In this document: piece after piece, positions 12,481 through 24,226 of the stretch
Layout of the letters: every line of letters begins with the position of its first letter
How positions within the stretch are numbered: position 1 is the stretch's first letter
Made by a program: the position numbers and the translations under genes
Notes under the pieces: generated by a model
Told to the model about the DNA's origin: nothing
What the model saw: only the letters and a program-made list of their open reading frames with translations
The model's database searches: none
Assembly (NCBI GenBank): GCA_037833965.1
Contig: AP031354.1
Coordinates: 6,054,001 to 6,118,000, forward strand
DNA length: 64,000 nt
Origin: Marchantia polymorpha subsp. ruderalis
Lineage: Eukaryota; Streptophyta; Marchantiopsida; Marchantiales; Marchantiaceae
Direction: 5' to 3'

Positions 12481-12499
12481 CATAGGCTACTCCACAAGT

Positions 12500-15400
12500 A
12501 AAAGTGTAAATTTTTTCCAATTATCAAAATATTATTTTATTTATTAAATTTTTTTGTGTCTTTATATAATATGACAAGATAATGCATATGTATCTTTTTA
12601 TTTGACATACATGTAATCATAGTTTATTTGGTTCTATTAACACAATACTTTGTTTGAAATATATTTAGAAGTATTTCTACTTTTATGAAAGTAAATTTTG
12701 ATTTTTTAAAGATTTCAATAACTATCGAAACTTATGAAATCAACTATGAAAGAACCTTGTGGGAAGTAAGATAAGGTTCAAATGAAATTCGAATATATGA
12801 TGGTATTTCTTCAAACCCTCCCCGCTTACAGGAGCGTAGGGTCAGGTAGCAACACCCATGGGCGGGGATATCAATATTCCAGTTGATTTTTAAATCATGA
12901 ACAAAGTTTATAATAGTTGCATCTGTCCAAGGATAGCAAAAGAGCAAGTCGCAAAATTGAACTAAAGGTTGACGTTTTCAATCGTTTGGTATGAGTTTTT
13001 TTTAGCATAATGAGGAAAAACTAAAACTTTCAGTTGTAAAATATCTATCAATTAATTCAATTTTTTTTAATAAAAATAGCATCAAATTATAACACCTCGT
13101 CTGTGACACTTAGGTACAGTAATGAGTTTCCTTTACGAGAATTGTGCTAAGACAGGTTTCTGTGTTTACAAATTACCTTGAAGAAAAATTCGTAACTAAA
13201 TTTAAGATTTCAATGTCTACCTTGCAATCAATATCCATTCATATCGTAATGATCCAAAAAATGAACTTTGTTCCATGAAAATCATAGATATCAACCACAT
13301 ATGCTAGATACAGTTGTGTGGAAATTGTTTTTGCTCATCATAAGTAGTTATACCGGTACAAATATAAACAAGTCTGACTTTTGTATAACTAGTTGTTGCT
13401 CAAGCCAATTCTGTCTAGAGCAATGCTCTTGAAGTTATTTCTTTAAATTATTGTTAATTAAAAAAAATTTGACACGAGTGGACCTAGAATCAGAGACGAG
13501 AATCTTCTATGCGAGTGGCGACAATGCATTACTAACTTGTCTGTTGCTAAACTCCCAAATCTTCCGTTACCTATGCAGAGTGATGGCAACAACATGCTTT
13601 GCAGAATAGTTCTTGCTGACTCGTCATGGTTATGTTTGTTTGTTTCGGGCTTGTGGGTGGGGATTGGTTCCAGCATTCCTTTTGCATTCGAGAATGTCTG
13701 TTTTGTCGACTTAAGTATTCGGATGCTTTTTACCCCATCCTCGAAATTATCACCATTGCGATCATTTTGATACTGAGTTCTTTGCATGGACCAAGGTCGT
13801 AGGGATGAAAAGTGGGACCGTGGTAGGTGCTACATTATTACTACAGAAAATTTGTGAGCTTAAATGATGTCTTCATAGACAACGCTGTATCAGATATTGC
13901 TAAGTTTAAGTAACCTCTCTGCGAGCACATACTCGAACTCAAAAAACCCTTCTGCTAACTGACTATCCTCGCGTAATTCCATTCATAATAAAGATACGAT
14001 CGCATCCACATACATTTGGATTTTAGTTTAATTCGTATTCAGTGTAAATTGTCGAAACTGCATATTGATTGATGATTGTTTTAGTTTTACAGTGTCTTAT
14101 GGAATCATAAGTCGATTTAGACTGCATATTACTTGTATCCCACATAGATGTAAAGTGACTGTTGCGAATATAGACGGAAGCTACTTGGATATTTACAGAA
14201 GTCTTCTTCTTCATAATTCCGAGCTCATTCAATAGAAAAATGAGCTCAACACAAGAGATATCTTGGACTGACTTCAATCTCGTGAACAATCAATCTCTAG
14301 ATTACTCGGTGACACTTATCCATTCTCTTGAACAGATAGCCTCAGTAGAAACTTCCCAACAAAGGTCGCAACCTTCAAAATCTGTAGATCATCTGCTTCT
14401 TCTAAATAAGTATTGCTAAGTGACGAGCTGAGAAACAGTCAGTATAACATCATTGACTATTTCGTTTGGATATAAATTAACGAAAAGGACGAAAAGACCC
14501 GAATCAAATATCACGTGGATGAAGCCAAACGGGTGAACACCACCTAATATCTCAAAGAGTTATACACATATTAGCTAATAAGACTGTAACTCCTTTCAGG
14601 ACTTACGTCGACAGCGCTGCCTCAGGGTCAAACAAGATCCAATCAACTGTCCTCTAGTGACATGTTGTTGCTCGTCTCACGCAAAACAGCTACAACAGGA
14701 AAATCCACTTTTCGCAAGCAAATACTCTTAGGTTACTGAAAATTCTCCTGGGCCTCTGCTTGCTGTATTATCGGCTTAAAACCCCCTGAACTAAGGGTTT
14801 CTTATTTCAAACATTCATATCACAAAGGTCTCACCAGAAGATCCGTATTATCTAGAAAACATTATAACTGAAAAATAACCAATATCAGAATGAAGAATGT
14901 TTGATCCATCTCACAAATTTTTCATATTTGATTTTTTTGGCCACTGCTAGCTGTTTGTTCTGTTGTAAATATCTGGAACTAGATTCATAAAGAAAAAGCT
15001 CTCTACATTGCCCACGTGAAAGCTCAATTGAAGTGTAGGTTGTAGTCCAGTACCGGGGTGTAGTTTTATTCCAAAAAGTTTGTCTCCCAAAGAGGGGGAG
15101 AAGCCCACTATATGACTGAAGAATAAAATCAAGATAAATTGGATTTCGAGCCAACAATATCCAATCTATCCTTCTGCTTTTAGTAGGTTTGTCGCAAGGA
15201 GCGTGAATCTAAGTTGACAAGTCTCTTACTGACGTCCGTGTTTTAGATGTAAATCTGAGAATATAGTACATCTAGTCTCTTTAGTTAATGACAATATACG
15301 TACAACATCCACATTTCGAGTATGGAAGTCTAAGGCTTGATACTTCGAGTCTGGTCGTTTAAGGCTTATTTGGATTGATGAATTAAATAACCAAGTATTG

Positions 15401-16670
15401 GAAAATGATATTCTCAACATATTATCATGGAATTTTTATTGTTTGAGAAAACATGTAATATTCTTGAACAGAATTCCGATCAGCAGAGATTATCAACTGT
15501 AAAAAAGCTGGTTGAAAAGTCAAGCAAGTGTTACATTAAGGGATCTATTATCTGAAATTCAATACCTTCTGAAAGCTCAATCTCCCTCACATGTTGCTGG
15601 ATTTTTAGTACTGACTTGATGAAATATACTAGGTCGAAAATACTGCAGGGAGAAATTTGAAAGCAAAATGGATGGAAAGACCCCATCAAATTATAGATGG
15701 ATATAACAAAGGAGTAGAATGGGGCTGCTCCACACCAATGCTGATGTAGACCAATGTTGAATACATGTCTGAATCATGTGTCAGCATCTACCAATACTAT
15801 TGTTCATCTCTGAATTATACCAAGTGGTAACTTTCCATAGTGAAATGGATATACACGAACTAAAATAGTATACATAGTTCTAAAGAACTTTTGTATATGG
15901 TGCACATGTTAGGTCTTGCATATATTTCAAATGTCTCAAAGTTAACATTCTTGCTACCGCATGAATTAAAAAAATATTGATACTAATGACAGGCCGAAGT
16001 AGCTTGAAATGACATTTATGATCTTAAATTCAAACACAAGATCTTAATTCAAACAGAAACTCAGCAAGTTACAATGTGAAAGATTAAGAACTTAGAACCA
16101 TTTTCATGAGATTTGACATTCATTGTAAGTAATACTTGTGGACAACTTGTCTTACAAAATCTACTAAATAAGTCAGAAAATATATAAATAGTGATATGAA
16201 TGACATGACAAAATATCTTTCTATGAACTTCATGATCTTGAATGAAAAGTTTTTTTTTTGAACCTCAGCAAGAGACAATTTGAAAGATTGAGATATAAGA
16301 TCTCCTAACAAGTCACACCATTTGATTAGAATTTGTCATTTGAGAATGTGACAAGCAACACATGATCCAAAACTATAATGGTGATGAGATCCAAAAACGA
16401 TTCAACATGTTTGAGTTCTGTTTTGAACAATAAAATGCAATCATGTTGAATACGTGATTATATTTATGACATCAAAATTTCACATCATTCATTTTCACTC
16501 CAAATATTTAAATCTCATAATTTAGTAAGTGGCAATGCAAATGAAAAAATATAATGTGTTCATTAATGTCATAAATTGTGTTTTCTTACTTAGAAATGGA
16601 ATATCAAATCCATTTTTTGTTTCATAAATATTAAAAATCTTGCATGTCATGTATATATCAATTTAAATAT
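12500..16670. other. Spacer without recognisable gene
   Basis: A+T-rich to mid-G+C sequence. A G+C-richer patch at 13460-13800 is open on both strands, but neither translation shows a known domain. Other open frames (14885-15157 minus, 15226-15420 minus) are unrecognised and lack support. Confidence 0.5.
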
Positions 16671-16675
16671 AGTTG

Positions 16676-17011
16676 TTACTCAATGTGCATCCTTTGAAAC
16701 TTCTTTCCAAAACTAGTAGTCCAAGTATAAATATCAACTTTCATAAGATAAGCATAACGACTTTTTCCACAAGTTGTTATGCTTATCAAGATTGCCAGGA
16801 ATAAAGATTCGCTTGATAGATTGGTTGGTTTTGTAATTTTGGCATGAAGCAAAAGTTTTAGAATTTCTTGGAGGAAGGCAAGGTTGATTAAGCTAAACTC
16901 TTCTTTGATTTGTAGAGCATGCGTTTTCGGACCTGTGATCCCGATTATCCAATTATCCGCGTATCTAACATAATGCATTCTAGAACTTGATTGAATTCCA
17001 TAAATGAACAT
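16676..17011 (-). pseudogene. Group II intron maturase / reverse transcriptase fragment (mitochondrial type)
   Basis: The minus strand encodes about 111 residues starting near [18 protein letters not shown], followed by [27 protein letters not shown] and [10 protein letters not shown]. This is the order seen around the catalytic YADD box and the following blocks (KTKIT, ALFLG) of group II intron-encoded proteins, such as those in bryophyte mitochondrial introns. The second catalytic Asp of YADD is Asn here, and the KTKIT and FLG boxes are degraded. Flanks are ordinary A+T-rich nuclear-looking sequence and the rest of the protein is missing. The simplest reading is a nuclear insertion of mitochondrial DNA. 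A fragment of a nuclear maturase gene is the alternative. Confidence 0.65.
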
Positions 17012-17199
17012 ACATAAAAAACATAGGACACAAACAAATTCATATTAACAAATCTTGAAGTTTAAAAACCATTCTTATTTTTGAAGTTATACATGTAAAA
17101 GATATATCTCATTTTTCATAAAACTTGCATACGTTTCGAGTACATTTATAGCAGCAATCATAAACCTCAATTAAAGTTTAGTACTTGATAATGTTATTG

Positions 17200-20100
17200 G
17201 ATCTTAAACATCAAGATAGGTTGAAGGATCAAAGTACAACATCCTACCGTTTGATGATTGAGATGATTACCTGCTTTTAAAAAAGTAGGCAAAAGTCAAG
17301 TTGAGGTTTATGGATCTTGCTAATGTGCTTAGAGAGAAGCCTATGCACATTAGTGACATTGATTGGAGGAATTCACTGAGCAGGCAGTCTACATCGTGAT
17401 GGAACATCTAGATCTTTTGGTGATGAAGTAAGTTTGGCAAGTATGCCGAGATCATACAGTTCTTTGGCATCCTTCAATGACGGTTGCATCAAAAGTAACT
17501 GTCATCTGTGATAAACATCTACATGAGGCTGTTAGACTTCACGATGAGGCCCAAAATGACGATCTAGTATCACATTCACGCATACCGTGATTTGCTGATA
17601 GATCTCCAATGTATGACATAAGAGCTTTCTGATATGGAAAAAAATATGCGTCTTCTCCATTCCTTGCCTTATTCTTACTAATCACTATAAAAAATTCTAC
17701 TTCATCACGATGACAAGGTTGTCACTTATAATAAGGTTGTAAGTGCTCTTTTGACGGACGAGCACAAGATGTTGTCATTTTTTTGCCCATTCATTTTTGG
17801 TATTGCACTTATTGTGACCCAAGGTTAATCACATCTAAGGAATATAAAAAATTTGCGGCGTATGGGATTCAAGAGACAAAGATTTAGATCTCCTAAGCGG
17901 AAAAGAGTACAGTTTAGGGCTCAATCATCTAAGAGTAAAAACTTGATGTCTAGAATATGTGGCAAGAGTGGCCACATCAGGAAAGCCAATCAAAGTTACA
18001 TGCCACACCTCCTTATGTGACAAACCTTGCGGAGATTTTTAATCTTGAGGCGAATGACATGTTTGCAAACGGCCTATGATGCCAAAAGTATGTACTCTAT
18101 AGTTCATCAAAAGTTGTTGGTGACATTTGGATTGTGAATAATGCTTATTTTTATTATATTTGTTACATTAGAAAATTCTTTTGTATCTTCTCACGATCAA
18201 ATGTATCAATTTTTATGGGAAATGATCAAATCTATAGATATAAGTATGTTGGATCTATAAAGATCCTCATGTTTAATGATATACATTGTATGCTTATCCA
18301 AATTAGATTATATCTAACATGCAAAAAAACTTGATTAATCTTGTAGTGTTAGATTCACACGACTTAGAGTGGAGCTTTAGGAAGTACGTGTTAGATGTTA
18401 GATTTTAAATCCTAGAATAAGAAGATTTTAATTTGGAGATACAAGCACAACAATTTGTACTTGCTAAAGTACACAACTAATTGTGGAGACATTAAATTTA
18501 GCATATCTCGCGTTGAGATGTTACATGCATGACATTCTAGATTAGGCCATATGAATGATGGATATATGTATTTTTTTGATGAAAAAAAATGTGTTACCGG
18601 GTTTGCGTAAAGTTGACTTGGTCTTTTGTGAATGTATATGAATCTTAAACATTGTAATATTGGCAAACAACATAGACAAGCTTTTGGTGTTAAAACTCAT
18701 AGTTCCGCGGAGATAGTAGTACATTGTGACTTGTGAGGACCATCCCATGTTGCCGAATTCTATGGAAAGCTGTATTATATATCTTTTATAGATAATTACT
18801 CCAAGTATGTGTGAATATATTTTTTACCCACAAGTCTGAGATGTTTGGGATCTTCAAAACTAAGTGCATACAAGTTGATACTCAAACTAGACAAATGATA
18901 AGATATTTACTATCTGATAATTACAAAAGATATACTTCTGAGGAGTTTCAAAGATATTGAAAGAGTAGTTGATTACTTGCTATTTAACGACTGTTTATAC
19001 TCCACAAAAAAACGCTATTTTGAGAGATTCAACTTAGTAGTGTTGGAAAAGATTTGAAGTATAATGAGCAAATTAGATTTACCTAGAGAATTTTGGGCCA
19101 AACTATCAACACCACAGTTTATTTGGTAAATTTTTCTTCTTCTAATGCAATCAGTTTTCAATATGATTTGATATGAGATTTAAAACGTATGATAATTTAG
19201 AGTCTTTTGAAATTTTTTGATTGTGTTACTTATCTTCTCACACCAAAAGAGCACGAGTACTTACCTTCTCACACCAAAGTAGCACGAGATTGAATAACGT
19301 ACTCCAACCAAGAAATATTGTTTTCTTGGATATGCTAATGAAATGAAAGTTTACAAGCTATGGGATCCAATAGACCGTAAGGTGATTGTCACTTGCGATG
19401 TTGTTTCCAATGAGCATGACTTATTGAAAAAGGGGGAGAATTCTAATGCTCCTCGTATTGACAAGGAAAAAAAATTTCACTCACGGATGTTGTTCTGAGG
19501 GAGTTTGATCATTATGTCACCAATAATTTGTCACAAGAAGGAGCATTGATGCATGTGGAACATGAACTACAAGAACAAGTCATCGTTGTTGAGTTTATTG
19601 CAACAATACTAGACGATCAAATTAACTGAAAACGTCTATTAGTAGATCGCATTGTGTTAATAGGGCTAGTGAGAGGTTTGATCTATGCACTAACTTATCC
19701 ATTCTTGAATATCGTTGATATAGAGGATATAGATGGTATGAAATATATCCTTGTTGGCTACGTTGATGCTCATTACAAACAAGATTTAGGTTAAAAGAGA
19801 TTTACAAATGGATATATGTTTACGTTTGGCGATGAAAGCATTAGTTAGAAATCTATCTTGGAGAAATGCGTGGCTTAGTCAATCATGGAAGATGAGTATG
19901 TGGTAGCAAAAAAAGCAACAAAGGAAGCTATTTGGTTGGATTGGCTTATCATAGAGATGGAGTTGACATAAGATGTGAACAATTCTCATTGTGATAGTCA
20001 AAGTGCTTTAGAATTGGCTACAAACAAGGTCATGTCAATCACCTCATAACTTGATGTCAATGAAGCACATTGACATCATAAACCATTATATCAGACAAGC

Positions 20101-20860
20101 AAGGTCTAGAAAAGCAATTGAGCTAATCAAGATAGATGATAAACTTAATCTAGGTGATGCTTTGAGCAAAGTTGTTCGTTTTGAGAGTTTCAGGCGACCA
20201 TGTACTACCATATAGTTTGTGCATGGGTAGCATAGGTAGAGTTTGCTAGCATAGTATCTTCAGTATACTCTTTATATATATTCTCTATCATGTGATGACT
20301 ATGACTTGGTTCTAGTTAACTCTAGTGTAAAGAGTGGCATTATTTTAAATTTTTTTCTAGAATTTTCCATAGATGAATTAAATATGTTACGAGATTTTTA
20401 TACCTTTATGCTAGCAGGTTTTTTAGTTGCATTTTTATGTTATTACTCTATCTTGTTATGGCTACGGTTTGATTCTAATTACTTCTTGTGTAAAGAGTGC
20501 TCTTGTGTTAGATTTCAGTCTTGAACTTTTTGAGGAGTAATAATATAGGTTACAGAATTTACAATTTTTTTTAACACTAGTTAAGAGAGAGATTGTTTAA
20601 GTTAACTTTGATTAAGGAGTAATTTTAGGTTCTAGCAATCTATAGTTAGATGGGTCGCGGGTGTTGGATATATATATACTCCAAGGCTTATGCTCTGAAT
20701 TGTTGTTGCTTTCAGTTGTTAGTAAACTCTCTCGCGTGCTCCAACCATGGACGTAGTTCTCTGAAAGATAAATCACGTTATATATGTTGTGTCTCTTGTC
20801 TAATTGTGCTTGTGTCTTTCAACTTTTGGTTTACGTGCATCAATAATGAGTAGTTCAAAT
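17200..20860 (+). mobile_element. Fossil Ty1/copia LTR retrotransposon
   Basis: Parts occur in the usual copia order on the plus strand. A gag-like region lies at about 17250-17780 (EKNMRLLHSLPYSY and KVVSALLTDEHK, as in UBN2-type Gag). A zinc knuckle, CGKSGHIRK, is near 17960-17985. A pre-integrase/integrase stretch spans about 18480-19300, with LGHMNDGYMYF near 18540. An RNase H region lies at about 19860-20200, with EDEYVVAKKATKEAIWLDWL and DSQSALELATNKV. A possible 3' LTR lies at about 20230-20860, with a TATA-like stretch at 20670-20690 and the GGACGTAG motif common in plant copia LTRs; the matching 5' LTR is not clear. The element is broken, with well over ten breaks, and looks old. Ends are approximate. 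Confidence 0.75.
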
Positions 20861-22320
20861 CTCAACTTGAAAATTTTTAAGTTTTAAAAATGATGAAAAC
20901 TAGAAATGATTGCACAAATTTTTTTTTTTCATACAATTCTTACGCAAGAAATATTCAAAATTGTGCTTATTGATATTATGTATAAAAAAAATTAATATGT
21001 ATCACTATCTCAAATAAAATTTTCAAGAGATTTTCAAATGCCATTAATCACATAATCAAGTAGCTGTTCAAAAATTAGCTTCTACATCAAATCCTATTGT
21101 ATGTTGATTGATCAAAAATTAATGCTTTTATATTTTAAATCAATCTTATTCAATCAAGGTTCAAGTTTTTTTTGTCAAGAAAGTTCAAATACATACTCTT
21201 CATGTACTTCATACTAAAATGTCATGCAATATCAAATGAAGATCCAAAAAAATTGATTTTATCACATATGAATCAAATAAAAATGATTTTAATCAAATAA
21301 AAATTATCATAGTATATATCTTCATAGTGCTCAATCTGAAATATTTGATATTTAATTTCAAATTTTTTATTTTAACCAAGAAAGATAAGATTTTTTCAGA
21401 TCAAATATAATCAAGAAGTTATGTACAGATCATATGAATATGTTATTATAGTAAATATAACTACAAGATTAAATCTACAAAAGTAATTTCATAGTTTAAT
21501 TCTCAATAAAATTATAAATTTTTTTACTTTATTTTTAATTTAAAACTTATCAATCACTTAATAATATTTATCCCAGAATACATCAATTTTTTTGAAGTGT
21601 TTAACATGATTTTTAAAACTTGCATCAACTCATATAGCCTCAGAAATATATAAATAAACAGAACTATATACATGACCAGGGTGAGTCTAATAATACAATG
21701 CCATATACGTGGAGCATGATGTTACGATGCCAATATGTGAAAGCTACGTACACTTCTCTTTGTAGGGTTGTGTGTTGGTTCGCTGTACCTGCGCCTGCTC
21801 TTTTGTACGCAAATTTGATGTCAGACTGTGATACCGTCATTAAGAATTTGATAGGCTTTTTCAGATCGTCTGCCAGTCACGAGGATAAGATGAACACCAA
21901 GAAGTCATCTACTGTTGCCTCATGGCGACGTTTAATCCCAACATCAATTCCCTGGTTTCCTGATTCACCCACCTGTCTACTGATATCAATACAATTTTCA
22001 ACTACGAAGTATCGGATCGACTCGGTTCCAGTTCGTAAGCACTGCAGTAACTCTCAGGTTGTTACATGTGCTCAAAACTTGTGCTCAGCATTTAGCAATA
22101 CCACTTTTTGACCCAATGTTGAAAAGCATATTGTCTTCGTTAGGAGTTAAAGCGTTGACTGCGTCACTTGGCTCTTGTTGTGACAGCTTGATGGTCGGGA
22201 CACAAAAGTCCATCATGGCTAGCTACTGATCAGGATCTGGGGCTCACCATCCCAACCTTAGGCTCTGAACAATCGATATGCTTGTTCAGACGTGAGAAAA
22301 TTATGTCGTGGACTCCACCT
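20861..22320. other. A+T-rich spacer and dioxygenase upstream region
   Basis: Positions 20861-21650 are A+T-rich with no gene. Positions 21690-22320 are mid-G+C; an open frame at 21698-22111 gives 137 residues with no recognisable domain and is not called. The last part is probably promoter of the dioxygenase gene. Confidence 0.5.
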
Positions 22321-22331
22321 CCCTTATATTA

Positions 22332-22340
22332 TATAAAAAG
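22332..22340 (+). promoter_or_regulatory. Candidate TATA box of the dioxygenase gene
   Basis: TATAAAAAG lies about 215 bp before the ATG at 22555, in otherwise mixed sequence. Position and sequence suit a plant TATA box with a leader of about 190 nt. The transcription start itself cannot be seen. Confidence 0.45.
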
Positions 22341-22554
22341 AGAGAAAAATAAGGAGAGCATTCGGAGGTAACACTTATAAAGAGTGGATGTGATGTCGAT
22401 AGAAACATAGACATTCTTGACAGTAGACAGCAACGTAGTAGCGCGTGGCTTGCAGCTGAATGCCCATTTGTCATAAGGGAGCTCAGTCCTGCAGCGAGGC
22501 CTTGACTGTCAGTTCCTGAGTCTGCTGCGCAAGTCCTCGTTCGGCGTCGACACG

Positions 22555-24226
22555 ATGACGATCAAAGTTCTGGCATTTCAGAAGACAGAAATGAGTAAGG
22601 AGCTGGGATCGGTGCTAACAGAAAAGCTTCGAGACCTTCGCATCGATGGGGTTCCCGAAGACATGAAAGTACCTGAGGAGGATCGACCAGTGGAAGCCGA
22701 ATTTGAGAGCATTGATCTGCCTCTGATAGATCTTTCTCTCATGAATAGCGACCGAGCAGGACTCGTGAAGAAATTCCGCGAGGCAGCAAGCACGTGGGGA
22801 ATTTTCCGTGTTACCAATCATGGTGTGCCGTCCGGCCTTATGAAGGAAGTGCAAGAAGAAGGCCTGAAATTTTTTCTGCAGTCCGAGGAGGCCAAATTGA
22901 AACTACTGACCAGAGGAAAGTTAGGCGCAGGCAAGGGCAGCTACTACACTGGAAATAACATTGAGGAGAAGCGCCACAGCTTGCACTGGGCAGAAAGCTA
23001 TGTGATGTGGTTCGGTCAGTGGTGCGCTCTGGATCCCACCATCATCGATCGAGTTACAAGTGAGTGGAAAACTGCTGATGATCGATTTCGGTAAGCCGAG
23101 CTTCATGAGAACCTGAACTCTGAGTCTTCTTGTGTTTCACGCCTCTATCTCTCCGTCACTTTATCTCAGAACCTCTGAGAATCACCAGAAATGAAATCTC
23201 TGTCACAAATCTACAATTCGTACCCGCAATTTTTATGAGTTGCAGAATGTGTTTTTTTCTTGCATGTCACCAATTATGTCAGTATTGGTGAATCAATAGA
23301 TCGGATCAGTATCAAGTACATTTTCTGTTGTGTCAGCTCTACGTTGTTTCTTTCTTTTAGAGTATATGCCATCGGCTGTTCTATCAGCATAGCAGGAAAT
23401 TACAGCCAGATGATCAACTGTGCATCTTTTATCGAAGAGTTTTGTTAATGTCAATGTTTTCTCTTCAGGACTGCAATGTCGGAGTACTTGACAGGCGTTA
23501 GAGCGGCAGCCAAGCAACTGTCGCAGCTCGCTTCTGAAAGTTTGGGACTCAAGACAGATTTCTTCTCAAGCCCAACTGTAGAGACGGGAAACATTGTCAT
23601 TCGTTGGAACTACTATCCAGCATGTCCACTACCTGACGATGTTCTCGGAGCACACAGTCATACGGATCCTACTTTACTGACTGTCTTGCAACAGGACAAA
23701 GTTGGAGGACTACAGGTGGAGAGAGATGGACGCTGGTACAACGTCAAGCCAGTGGAAGATACCTTCACCGTGAACATTTCAGATCAGTTTCATGCAAGAG
23801 ACAAATCCTTCAGTTTATAATCATGCGTGATTGTCGTACGTTCATGTGTGTTTATACATGATTAAATATGATTTGCTACAAGTTATACATAAATTTGTTA
23901 CGAATGAAGGAACGAACGACGATCGAAGAAGATTCTGAAAGAATGTTCCTCTTGTGCAGATTTGGTCCAACGGCATCTTCAAAAGTGTTCTGCACCGAGT
24001 TTTAGTGAACAAAGAGGTTCCCCGCCTTTCGATAGCATCCATACTTTCGTTGACAGGGAGTCAATCTCTTTGTCCTCCAAGTGAGCTAATTGATGAAAAT
24101 CATCCTCGTGTGTATAAAGATATGAACGCACAAGAACACTCCGAAGTGGTCATCAAGTCAAGAAGTTCAGGCAGCGACACCAAAGTTTTCAGCGGGTTCA
24201 ATTATTTTGACACTTTAAAAGCCTAG
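22555..24226 (+). CDS. 2-oxoglutarate/Fe(II)-dependent dioxygenase (DOXC class), three exons
   Basis: Three exons, 22555-23090, 23469-23793 and 23960-24226, give a 375-residue protein, the normal size for this family. The N-terminal DIOX_N region includes IDLPLIDLSLMNSDRAG and WGIFRVTNHGVP. The catalytic domain has WNYYPACPLPD, then AHSHTDPTLLTVL with iron ligands His243 and Asp245. It continues with WSNGIFKSVLHRV (His299) and RLS (Arg309, Ser311) for 2-oxoglutarate. All catalytic residues are present. Intron 1 (23091-23468) is GT-AG. Intron 2 (23794-23959) is best explained as GC-AG: joining CAT to ATT gives DQFHIWSNG, matching the family pattern DQLQIWSNG, whereas the GT nearby does not keep frame. 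Relatives oxidise flavonoids, hormones or alkaloid-like compounds; the substrate here cannot be told. Confidence 0.9.

Noticed and set aside
21698-22111. 137-codon open frame before the dioxygenase
   Set aside because: No family motif, no splice partner, and composition like the flank. It could not be supported as a gene.
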